36,147 nucleotides of DNA from Candidatus Latescibacterota bacterium (GTDB taxonomy: Bacteria > Latescibacterota > UBA2968 > GCA-2709665), in NCBI GenBank assembly GCA_012270675.1, contig JAAXHW010000084.1, positions 1 to 36,147 on the forward strand, read 5' to 3'. Shown here in pieces: positions 24,176 to 31,115 of this stretch (within the stretch, counting starts at the first letter, position 1; the number at the start of each line of letters is the position of its first letter). The notes beneath the pieces were generated by a model, which was given only the letters and a program-made list of their open reading frames with translations, had not been told where the DNA came from and did no database searches. A program made the position numbers and the translations under genes.

Positions 24176-24223
24176 GTGTTTCTCCTTCACAGGAAGGGCG
24201 GCCGGGCGATGCCTGCGTCGCCC

Positions 24224-25510
24224 CTACGCTCCTGCGTTCAGGCGCGCAAGTGCCCGGTGGCCGATGTCCTTCCGGCAGTACATGTCTTTGAACCGGATCT
24301 TTTCCACGGCCTGATAGGCCCGCCGGATGGATGCCGGGATGTTATCGCCAAGGGCGGTGACGCCGAGTATCCGGCCGCCGCTGGTGACAAAGCGGCCGTT
24401 GCTTTCGGCCGTGCCGGCGTGGAAGGGGATCACGTCGCCGGAGGCTTCGGCCCGGTTGACGCCGGAGATGGGATAGCCCTTTTCGTAGTCACCGGGATAG
24501 CCTCCGGAAGCGATGACAACGCAGGTGGCGGCGCGGTTGTCGATTTCGACGGAGACGTCCTTGAGATTGCCTTCACAGACGCCTGTGAGGAGGTCGACGA
24601 GGTCGGTTTTGAGCAGGGGGAGGACAACCTGGGCCTCGGGGTCTCCCAGGCGGCAGTTGAATTCGATGACTTTGGGACCGTCGGCAGTCAGGATGATCCC
24701 GCCGTAGAGGATGCCCCTGTAGGGACGCCCCTCGGCGGCGAGGGCCTGCACCGTGGGCTGCATGATGCGGTCGTAGATTTCCTGCTGGAGCCCGGGGGTG
24801 ACCACAGGGACGGGCGCATAGGCGCCCATGCCGCCGGTGTTGGGGCCGGTGTCTCCTTCTCCGATGGTCTTGTGGTCCTGCGAGGGGACGAGGTAGACGA
24901 TGTGTTCCCCGTCGGTGAAGCCGGAGATGGACGCTTCCTCGCCTTCGAGCCATTCCATCAGGACCACCCTGTCTCCGGCCGCGCCGAAGACCCGATCGAC
25001 CATGACCTTTTCGATGGCCTGGAACGCCGCGTCGGGTGTGGGGCAGGGGATGGCGCCTTTGCCCATGGCCAGGCCGCTGGCTTTGAGGTAGAGGGGGCGG
25101 TCCCACTCCCGGACGCAGGCGCGGGCGGCTTCCGGGTCGGTAAACGATCGGTAGTCGCCGGTGGGGATGCCGTATTTGTGCATCAGTTCAAGCGCAAAAT
25201 CTTTGTCGGCTTCGATCTGCGCGGCGGCCTGCGTGGGGCCGAAGATGGTGAGGCCGTTTTCCTGAAACCGGTCCACGATGCCGTCGGCCAGGGGGTTCTC
25301 CGGGCCGATGAGGGTGAGGTCGATGCCTTCCTGTTGGGCAAAAGCGAGGAGGCCGTTGATGTCTTCGGAGGCGATGTCCACACACTGGGCCTGCTGCGCC
25401 ATCCCGGCATTTCCAGGAGCGGCGTAGAGCCTGGTTACTCTGGGGCTCTGGGCGATCTTCCAGACGAAGGTATGTTCGCGGCCTCCGGCACCGACGACGA
25501 GGATCTTCAT
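24224..25510 (-). CDS. purD: Phosphoribosylamine-glycine ligase (GAR synthetase)
   Basis: 428 aa, matching the usual length (E. coli 429). It joins glycine to 5-phosphoribosylamine with ATP, the second step of purine synthesis. ATG 25510 has GGAGG 8 bases upstream. Motifs: GAGGREHT (7-14) at the N-terminus, ATP-grasp region with GDTGPNTGGMGAYAPVP, and the metal/ATP block EFNCRLGDPEAQVVLP near residues 290-305. The full domain order is present with no disruption. It follows pyrH by 84 bases and is followed by a Gfo/Idh/MocA gene, the APC-RCK gene and purE, all on the same strand, so a mixed nucleotide operon is likely. Confidence 0.97.
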   Translation of the reverse strand: MKILVVGAGGREHTFVWKIAQSPRVTRLYAAPGNAGMAQQAQCVDIASEDINGLLAFAQQEGIDLTLIGPENPLADGIVDRFQENGLTIFGPTQAAAQIEADKDFALELMHKYGIPTGDYRSFTDPEAARACVREWDRPLYLKASGLAMGKGAIPCPTPDAAFQAIEKVMVDRVFGAAGDRVVLMEWLEGEEASISGFTDGEHIVYLVPSQDHKTIGEGDTGPNTGGMGAYAPVPVVTPGLQQEIYDRIMQPTVQALAAEGRPYRGILYGGIILTADGPKVIEFNCRLGDPEAQVVLPLLKTDLVDLLTGVCEGNLKDVSVEIDNRAATCVVIASGGYPGDYEKGYPISGVNRAEASGDVIPFHAGTAESNGRFVTSGGRILGVTALGDNIPASIRRAYQAVEKIRFKDMYCRKDIGHRALARLNAGA

Positions 25511-25594
25511 GCGATGGGCCTCCGGTTGTTCGGGGTTGCAGCGGGGAGCGCATACGGGGGCGGGGTTTGACCGTCCCCGGGCGCGGCGAGTCCC

Positions 25595-26332
25595 TTATTG
25601 CTCTATTTCGTCTTCGGAGACCTGGGCGATGAGGGTGCCCACGTCTTCGCCCTGCAGGATGCGGCGCATGGAGCCCTGCTGGTCGAAGTCGAAGACATGC
25701 ATGGGGAGGTTGTTGTCGCGGGCGAGGAGGACGGCGGACTGGTCCAGCGCGCCCAGGTTGTCCCGGATGACGGTGGTGTAGTTGATCTTGAGATAGAGAC
25801 GGGCATCGGGGTTGAGGTTCGGGTCGTCGGTGTAGATCCCGTTGGTTTTGTGTTTGGCATAGAAGATGGCGTCGGCGCGCACCTCCAGCGCCCGCTGGAC
25901 GCCGGGGTAGTCCGTGGTGACGTAGGGATTGCCGATGCCGCCCGCGAAGATGGTGAGATAGCCTTTCTCCAGGTGGTGGATGGCCCTCAGCCGGATATAA
26001 GGCTCGGCAACGGTATTGATCGGAATGGCGGTCATAACGCGCACTTCGACTTTGCCCCTGGCGGTCAGCACGCCGCGCAGCATCAGGCTGTTGATGATGG
26101 TGCTCAGCATGCCGATGTTGTGGGCTTCGGCCTCTTCGATGCCCCACTGGGTGCCCAGGCTGCCTCTGAAGATGTTGCCACCGCCGATGACCACGCCCAC
26201 CTGGACGCCGAGTTCGTGGATGCCGAGGATTTCATCGGCGATGTAGTTGAGGGCGTTGGGATCGAAGCCGAATTCCTGTTTTCCGGAAACAGCGCCGCCG
26301 CTGAGTTTGAGGATGATGCATTTGTATCTCAT
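25595..26332 (-). CDS. pyrH: UMP kinase
   Basis: 245 aa, typical for bacterial UMP kinase, which phosphorylates UMP to UDP. The start is ATG 26332; an in-frame extension to 26410 runs through the promoter and is rejected. A clear Shine-Dalgarno at normal spacing is not seen (GGGAG is about 12 bases away). Motifs: LKLSGG with K9 near the N-terminus, the phosphate loop IGGGNIFRG (49-57), IPINTVAEPYIRLRA, FAGGIGNPYVTTD and KTNGIYTDDP, all diagnostic of the amino-acid-kinase-fold UMP kinase. The usual SGEA motif reads SGGA here. First gene of the minus-strand operon with purD and purE; the common tsf-pyrH-frr neighbourhood is absent. Confidence 0.95.
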   Translation of the reverse strand: MRYKCIILKLSGGAVSGKQEFGFDPNALNYIADEILGIHELGVQVGVVIGGGNIFRGSLGTQWGIEEAEAHNIGMLSTIINSLMLRGVLTARGKVEVRVMTAIPINTVAEPYIRLRAIHHLEKGYLTIFAGGIGNPYVTTDYPGVQRALEVRADAIFYAKHKTNGIYTDDPNLNPDARLYLKINYTTVIRDNLGALDQSAVLLARDNNLPMHVFDFDQQGSMRRILQGEDVGTLIAQVSEDEIEQ

Positions 26333-26382
26333 TGCGCAGGAGGTCTCCCACGGTTTGGTTGGGACGGTCAGGGTTCGCTTTA

Positions 26383-26410
26383 AATATAGACACACAACGG
26401 CCGGTGTCAA
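26383..26410 (-). promoter_or_regulatory. Sigma-70-type promoter for the pyrH-purD operon
   Basis: On the minus strand, TTGACA (26410-26405), a 16-base spacer and TATATT (26388-26383), about 50 bases before the pyrH ATG. Perfect -35 and a five-of-six -10. Confidence 0.8.
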
Positions 26411-26494
26411 CGAAATTCAGGGGCGAGAGGCCCGGGACGCGAAGCCTGTTGACCCTCCGGCGCCGGGTGCGGGGTCTTTGCCCTGTGAATTCGG

Positions 26495-26523
26495 TTGACT
26501 TTTTACGGGTTTTGCCCAATTAT
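26495..26523 (+). promoter_or_regulatory. Sigma-70-type promoter for the epimerase gene
   Basis: TTGACT (26495-26500), a 17-base spacer and AATTAT (26518-26523), five and four of six matches, about 48 bases before the start codon. It is divergent from the pyrH promoter, with 84 bases between the two -35 boxes. Confidence 0.65.
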
Positions 26524-26570
26524 GGGGATCGGTCCGAACAGATACGGGTGATACGCGAAAGGAGGGCCCC

Positions 26571-27377
26571 ATGGCTCCGACAAAGGTTCTGGTGACGGGC
26601 GTTTACGGTCTGATTGCCGGGGCGATCTACAATCGGTTCAAAGAACAGCCCGGGAAGTACGATGTGTATGCTCTGGCCCGGAGGCGGCAGCCGTCGGACC
26701 GGGCGCCGGACGGGCGGGCGCTTGAGGTCCCGGATGAACGGTTTTTCCTGGTCGATCTGTCAGACAAAGAGGCGGTGCGGCGGGCGGTTGAGGGGATGGA
26801 TGTGGTGGTGCAGATGGCGGCCGACCCCAGGCCGGAGGCGGGTTGGGAGCAGATCCTGACAAGCAATATTGTTGGCGCATACCACGTGTTTGAGGCAAGC
26901 CGGCTGGCCGGGGTGAGGCGCGTGGTCTACGCCAGTTCGGTGATGGCGTCCTGGGGCTACCAGTTCGATGAGCCTTACAGGGCGATTAAGGAATGCCGGT
27001 TTGAGGACGTGCCGGACGAGATTCCGATGGTGCGGCACACCGATCCCCCCCGGCCCACGGAGCCCTATTCGGCGAGCAAGGTGTGGGGTGAGGCCCTGGC
27101 GAGGACGTACTCGGACGTGCACGGGCTGTCCTGCATCTGCCTGAGGATCGGGTGGGTGAATGCGGAAGACCGGCCCTGGAAGCCGGACCTGGCGGCGGTC
27201 TGGTGTAGCCAGCGGGATGTCGTGCAGCTTGTGGAGCGGTGCGTGGATGCGCCGGAGGAGATCCGGTTTGACGTTTTCTACGGGGTTTCGGACAACCGGT
27301 ACCGCTGGGTGGATACCGACCGTGCGCGTGGCGCCGTGGGATTTGCGCCCCGGGACCGGGCAGAGGACCACGTGTAA
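26571..27377 (+). CDS. NAD-dependent epimerase/dehydratase (extended SDR)
   Basis: 268 aa, ATG 26571 with AAAGGAGGG 4 bases upstream. An extended short-chain dehydrogenase fold: TGVYGLIA at 9-16 is a variant of the TGxxGxxG dinucleotide motif with Ala for the last Gly, then MAADPRP (82-88), YASSVMASWG with the active-site Ser near 122-123, and catalytic YSASK with Y166 and K170. The short C-terminus and VDTDRARGAVGFAPRD tail resemble uronate dehydrogenase and related epimerases. It lies upstream of a Gfo/Idh/MocA-like gene and an SDR gene, together suggesting a sugar or uronate oxidation module. The substrate is unassigned. Confidence 0.87.
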   Translation: MAPTKVLVTGVYGLIAGAIYNRFKEQPGKYDVYALARRRQPSDRAPDGRALEVPDERFFLVDLSDKEAVRRAVEGMDVVVQMAADPRPEAGWEQILTSNIVGAYHVFEASRLAGVRRVVYASSVMASWGYQFDEPYRAIKECRFEDVPDEIPMVRHTDPPRPTEPYSASKVWGEALARTYSDVHGLSCICLRIGWVNAEDRPWKPDLAAVWCSQRDVVQLVERCVDAPEEIRFDVFYGVSDNRYRWVDTDRARGAVGFAPRDRAEDHV

Positions 27378-27411
27378 AGGCAGGCACGCTTTCACGATGC
27401 TCTTCGGAGAA

Positions 27412-27432
27412 AAAACAGCTTCTGAGGAAAGG
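27412..27432 (+). repeat. Leader motif copy B (AAAACAGCTTCT then GAGGAAAGGAG)
   Basis: AAAACAGCTTCT (27412-27423) precedes the AAGGAG ribosome site of the gene at 27441. From ACAGCTTCT through the start codon it closely matches 31087-31124, and both genes begin ATGTCAACC. Confidence 0.75.
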
Positions 27433-27440
27433 AGATAAGG

Positions 27441-28640
27441 ATGTCAACCCTACGTCTTGCCGTAGTCGGCGTGGGTGCCTACGAATCTTCGCGGGCGCGG
27501 GGGTACCTGACGACTATTGTGAAGCTGAACGATCTGTACACGCTGTGCGCGATTTGCGACCACAGCGAGGCGTCGCTGCAGGCTGCGGGCGATCTTTTGG
27601 GCGTGAAGGCGCGGTATACCGATTTTGAGGCGATGCTTTGTGAGGAGAAGCCGGACGTGGTTTTTGTCCTGGTGCCCACCGACGGGCAGACCGTTCTGGC
27701 GCTTACGGCAGTGAGCCACGGGTGTCATATTATTACGGAAATTCCGTATGCGCTCACGCTCTCCCTGGGGGATGCAATCACAGAGGCGTGCCGGGAGAAG
27801 GGCGTGGTGTGGGAGGTGGCCGAGAATGTGTGGCGGTGGCCTCAGGAAAGGTTGAAGCAGAAGATCGTCCGGGAAGGGCTGCTGGGGAAGATCACCCATG
27901 CGCGGCTGTGGTACGCGGCCGGGAGTTATCACGGGATCAACGGCGTCCGGATGATATTGGGCAGGGAAGCGCGGCGCGCAATGGGGTATGCCCGGGCCGT
28001 TGATGTGCCGCCCTACGAGAATTACGGCGAGCAGCCCGAGACGACCCGGTGGTGGGAGAGCGGCACGATTGAGTTTGAAGGGGATGTGACCTGTCTCTAC
28101 GAGATGCCGCCAAGCCCGGGCGCGCGGAGCAGCCACTGGGAGGTCGAGGGTGTGGGGGGGTATCTGTCAGGCAGTGAGCTGGTGCTTTACCAGGATGGAA
28201 ACAGGGCGTCGTATCCGTTCCAGGACGTTTACGAGGAGGTCGACGGCGAGCGGGTGCTTGCGGCGGTGAAGGTGGATACGCACCCGCCCGTGGTATGGGA
28301 GAATCCGTTCAAGCAGCAGAAGGTTTCCGCAGTGGACGATGTGGCGAAGGCGGCCATTCTGAACAGTTTGCACCGGGCGGTCACAGAGGGCGTCGAGCCC
28401 GAGTACGGCGCAACAAACGCGCGGCGGGATATGGAGCTGTGGATTGCGATGCGTGAGAGTGGAGAGCGCGGCAGCGTGTGGCTGGATCTGCCGCTGGGTG
28501 AGACAACGGATCTGGAGCGCCGCATTCGCGCCGAATACGTGTGTCGGTACGGGGGCGATGCGGTCGCGGACCGGGCAGCGCTGCTGGACGCGCCGTTCAA
28601 CCGGTTGAGTGTGATGTGGACGGTCGCCGGGTGGTTGTAA
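27441..28640 (+). CDS. Gfo/Idh/MocA-like protein with altered active-site motif
   Basis: 399 aa, ATG 27441 with AAGGAG 6 bases upstream. An N-terminal Rossmann fold is indicated by AVVGVGAYESSRARGY (7-22), and the ICDHSEASLQAAG segment matches the second strand of the nucleotide site. The position of the family Glu-Lys-Pro reads E100-I101-P102 (HIITEIPYALTL), so the Lys that usually contacts cofactor and substrate is lost. The C-terminal segment SYHGINGVRMILG supplies a His in the expected place. It may be a dehydrogenase with a changed mechanism or a non-catalytic binding protein. It is 63 bases after the epimerase gene and 45 before an SDR gene. Cytoplasmic, with no signal peptide. Confidence 0.82.
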   Translation: MSTLRLAVVGVGAYESSRARGYLTTIVKLNDLYTLCAICDHSEASLQAAGDLLGVKARYTDFEAMLCEEKPDVVFVLVPTDGQTVLALTAVSHGCHIITEIPYALTLSLGDAITEACREKGVVWEVAENVWRWPQERLKQKIVREGLLGKITHARLWYAAGSYHGINGVRMILGREARRAMGYARAVDVPPYENYGEQPETTRWWESGTIEFEGDVTCLYEMPPSPGARSSHWEVEGVGGYLSGSELVLYQDGNRASYPFQDVYEEVDGERVLAAVKVDTHPPVVWENPFKQQKVSAVDDVAKAAILNSLHRAVTEGVEPEYGATNARRDMELWIAMRESGERGSVWLDLPLGETTDLERRIRAEYVCRYGGDAVADRAALLDAPFNRLSVMWTVAGWL

Positions 28641-28685
28641 GGTTGCGGAGAGGAGACGATTCAGACAGGAGGAGGAAGACCGGTC

Positions 28686-29453
28686 ATGGAGGGAAATCTG
28701 TTTTCCGGCAAAGTGGCGCTGGTGACGGGGGCCAGCAGCGGGATCGGAAAGGCCGTGGCTTTTGCACTGGCCCGGGGTGGGGCGGTCGTGGCGGCCAACT
28801 ACAACCAGAATCGGCAGGGGGCAGAATCGCTGGTGGCGGAGATCCGGGCGCAGGGGGGGGACGCCGAGGCGGTCCGGGCGGATGTGAGCCGGGCCGGGGC
28901 GGTCCAGGCTATGGTGGATGGCGTTCTGGCGCGCTTTGGCGGCAGGCTGGATATCCTGATTAACAATGCGGGCCGGTGGATGGACAAGTTCTCGATTGCC
29001 GAGTGCCCTGAACGTGTATGGGATGAGATGATGGATGTGAACCTGAAGGGCGTATTTCTGTGCTGCCGTGCTGTTATTCCGGTGATGACGGCGCAGAAGA
29101 GCGGTGTGATCGTGAATATTTCCTCGGTGGCGTCGTATACCGGAGGGGGGGGAGGTACGGTGCCCTACGGCACGGCGAAGGCGGGGGTGAATACGCTTAC
29201 GCGGGGCCTGGCGCGGGAGCTGGCGCCGCTGGGGATTCGGGTGAATGGGGTGGCGCCCGGTGTGATCGATACGCCGATGCAGCACAGGCACTCGACGCCG
29301 GAGGAGATTCAGGGCTTTGCCAGGTACGTTCCCCTGGGCCGCGTGGGCGAGCCGGAGGATATGGTGGGCGCGGTGCTGCTGCTGGCCTCGCCGCAGGCGG
29401 ACTATATTACGGGGGAGATTATCGAGGCCAACGGCGGTTTTCTGATGCACTGA
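28686..29453 (+). CDS. SDR-family oxidoreductase (FabG-like)
   Basis: 255 aa, ATG 28686 with AGGAGGAGG about 10 bases upstream. Classical short-chain dehydrogenase: TGASSGIG (14-21), NNAG (93-96), N119 in DVNLKG, active-site S147 in NISSVAS and YGTAK with Y161 and K165, then the PGVIDTPM cofactor loop. All four catalytic residues (Asn, Ser, Tyr, Lys) are present. Many such proteins reduce 3-oxo esters or oxidise sugars and alcohols. Position behind an epimerase and a Gfo/Idh/MocA-like gene on the same strand favours a carbohydrate substrate over fatty-acid synthesis, which is inference. No hairpin terminator follows. Confidence 0.92.
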   Translation: MEGNLFSGKVALVTGASSGIGKAVAFALARGGAVVAANYNQNRQGAESLVAEIRAQGGDAEAVRADVSRAGAVQAMVDGVLARFGGRLDILINNAGRWMDKFSIAECPERVWDEMMDVNLKGVFLCCRAVIPVMTAQKSGVIVNISSVASYTGGGGGTVPYGTAKAGVNTLTRGLARELAPLGIRVNGVAPGVIDTPMQHRHSTPEEIQGFARYVPLGRVGEPEDMVGAVLLLASPQADYITGEIIEANGGFLMH

Positions 29454-29529
29454 TCGATGGGCTGGTGGTTTGGACGGTACTGTGATCAGGGTCCGGAGAC
29501 TGGGAAAAAAGGCCGGGAAAATAGAACAC

Positions 29530-29558
29530 TTGACACAGGTGGAAACGTGATATATTTT
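29530..29558 (+). promoter_or_regulatory. Promoter of the tRNA-Cys/tRNA-Leu pair
   Basis: Perfect TTGACA (29530-29535) with TATTTT (29553-29558) at a 17-base spacer; TATATT at 29551-29556 is an alternative -10 at 15 bases. Predicted start is about 20 bases before tRNA-Cys. Confidence 0.75.
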
Positions 29559-29587
29559 TAATCACCACAAAGTACAGAGAACGGGAA

Positions 29588-29662
29588 GGCGGCGTAGCCA
29601 AGTGGTAAGGCAGGGGCCTGCAAAGCCCTCATTCGGCGGTTCGAGTCCGCCCGCCGCCTCCA
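29588..29662 (+). tRNA. tRNA-Cys (anticodon GCA)
   Basis: Acceptor GGCGGCG (29588-29594) pairs with CGCCGCC (29652-29658), discriminator U and encoded CCA (29660-29662). The anticodon loop CTGCAAA in stem GGGC/GCCC gives GCA. T-arm GGCGGTTCGAGTCCGCC is canonical. A T-rich tail follows. Confidence 0.96.
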
Positions 29663-29681
29663 TTTTTTATGGATTTTTAAT

Positions 29682-29765
29682 GCCGGGGTGATGGAATTGG
29701 TAGACATCGAGGACTTAAAATCCTCTGGGCTTCGGCCCGTACCGGTTCGAGTCCGGTCCCCGGCA
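29682..29765 (+). tRNA. tRNA-Leu (anticodon TAA)
   Basis: Acceptor GCCGGGG (29682-29688) pairs with CCCCGGC (29758-29764), discriminator A at 29765. Anticodon stem GAGGA/TCCTC with loop CTTAAAA gives TAA. A long variable arm (TGGGCTTCGGCCCG) marks a class II tRNA. CCA is not encoded (the next bases are CTC), unlike the tRNA-Cys just upstream. Confidence 0.96.
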
Positions 29766-29786
29766 CTCAACGACACACCAGTTGTC

Positions 29787-31004
29787 ATGTCGAAACGCCT
29801 GCCTGAAAACCCCAACCTGGACCATCTGCGTAAGCAAGCCCGCCAGCTCTTGAATGACATCAATGCCGGCGACCCTGATGCTTGTATGCGGATCAATCTT
29901 CACCCCAGGTACCTCTTTAAGAATCTCAGCACAGAGGAGGTGCAGGGTCTAAGTCTTGGTTTAAGAGACGCCCAGCTTTTGATTGCCCGTGAATACAGGC
30001 ACAAGACCTGGGCGGATCTGGTCGAAACAGTGAGCAATATTCAGGGTTTGAAAACCACGCCCGTCCAGCGGGTGATTCTGGAAGAAAAGCCAAATGAACT
30101 GAAAGGGATGTTATCTGAGGACCGGAGTCTTGTCTACCAGAGATATAAGTGGCTCACGCGCTGGAACAATATTCAGACGGGTTCTCTGCTTTGCTTTGCC
30201 TACGAAAAAGGGTCGATCGAGTCGATGCGGGTGATCGTCGAAGGCGGGGCTGACGCGCAGGAGCTTCAGGGTCATTTCTTCGGCCTGTGTGAAAATCTGA
30301 ACCTGGACGGGATGCAACGGCTGGCTGCCATCGGGCTTGATCCAAATAAGGCGTTCAACGATGGGTGGAACTGTGATGTGCTCCACGGTTGTCTGCAGAC
30401 CTATACACGCAGAAGCGCGGAGCATCTCCACGCATGTATCAATGTGCTGATTGACGCGGGTGCCAGGATCAACGATGGGCCTCTATGGGATCTGTTTCGC
30501 GGGAATCAGGACAGGCTCAGGCAGAGACTCCAGGATGATCCGGACCTCGTGAAAGAGCAGTTCGATTTCGACTATGGAAACCACCTTTCCCTGAGAGGAT
30601 CAACGCTTCTGCACCTTGCGGCAGAATACAATCTGTTCTGGGCGGTGGACCTGCTCCTTGAACACGGCGCAGACCTGAATGCCAGAGTCAAGGTGGGAGC
30701 GGACGGCGTGGGTGGCCAGAGCCCGATTTTCCACACAATTGGGACCAACGGCGGAAGCTGTTTCGCGCTGTTCGAGTACCTGCTGGGTAAGGGGCCCGAT
30801 CTGAGCGTGAGGGCATGGATTCAGGAGGATGAGAAACGGAGTGGCGTAATAACCCATTCACTCAGGAGCGGCATAGTGCCAGTGTACGACGGGATCAGAG
30901 AGGTTACGCCGCTGGGGTATGCGCTCTGGTATGAGAAGGAGCCAAGCTTCAGAAATTCCGGGCGAGAGGTGAAACTGCTCAGGAAGATGGGCGCGCCGGA
31001 ATAG
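29787..31004 (+). CDS. Ankyrin-repeat protein directly downstream of tRNA-Leu
   Basis: 405 aa from ATG 29787, only 21 bases after the tRNA 3' end. The frame opens further into the tRNA, which is not credible as protein. No Shine-Dalgarno is visible in the 21-base gap, so expression may depend on tRNA processing or weak initiation. Residues 1-85 form a recognisable N-terminal module of some ankyrin proteins (NPNLDHLRKQARQLL, then LRDAQLLIAREYRHKTWADLVE). Ankyrin helices follow, clearest at STLLHLAAEYNLFWAVDLLLEHGADLN split around residues 271-298 and at VTPLGYALWYEK near the end. No signal peptide. Probably a cytoplasmic protein-binding scaffold; the partner is unknown. A second, much larger ankyrin protein is encoded at 33561-35822. 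Confidence 0.8.
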   Translation: MSKRLPENPNLDHLRKQARQLLNDINAGDPDACMRINLHPRYLFKNLSTEEVQGLSLGLRDAQLLIAREYRHKTWADLVETVSNIQGLKTTPVQRVILEEKPNELKGMLSEDRSLVYQRYKWLTRWNNIQTGSLLCFAYEKGSIESMRVIVEGGADAQELQGHFFGLCENLNLDGMQRLAAIGLDPNKAFNDGWNCDVLHGCLQTYTRRSAEHLHACINVLIDAGARINDGPLWDLFRGNQDRLRQRLQDDPDLVKEQFDFDYGNHLSLRGSTLLHLAAEYNLFWAVDLLLEHGADLNARVKVGADGVGGQSPIFHTIGTNGGSCFALFEYLLGKGPDLSVRAWIQEDEKRSGVITHSLRSGIVPVYDGIREVTPLGYALWYEKEPSFRNSGREVKLLRKMGAPE

Positions 31005-31062
31005 CAATACACGGTCGTCGTAATCGCCAGAAAGTTATGTAGCAGGCTTCCAGTGCTCATGT

Positions 31063-31106
31063 GGGAATTTTAAAACAGCTTCTAAGACAGCTTCTAAGGA
31101 AAGGAG
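31063..31106 (+). repeat. Leader motif copy C with a 12-bp tandem duplication
   Basis: 31063-31083 is identical over 21 bases to 11973-11993. ACAGCTTCTAAG then occurs twice in tandem (31075-31086 and 31087-31098), followed by GAAAGGAG. It directly precedes the start of the BNR-repeat gene. Confidence 0.85.
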
Positions 31107-31115
31107 ATGAACAGG

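Noticed and set aside
23207-25570. 787-codon open frame on the plus strand
   Set aside because: Antisense to purD and a Gfo/Idh/MocA gene, both with full motif sets.
29688-29786. In-frame N-terminal extension of the ankyrin gene
   Set aside because: It would be translated from inside tRNA-Leu.
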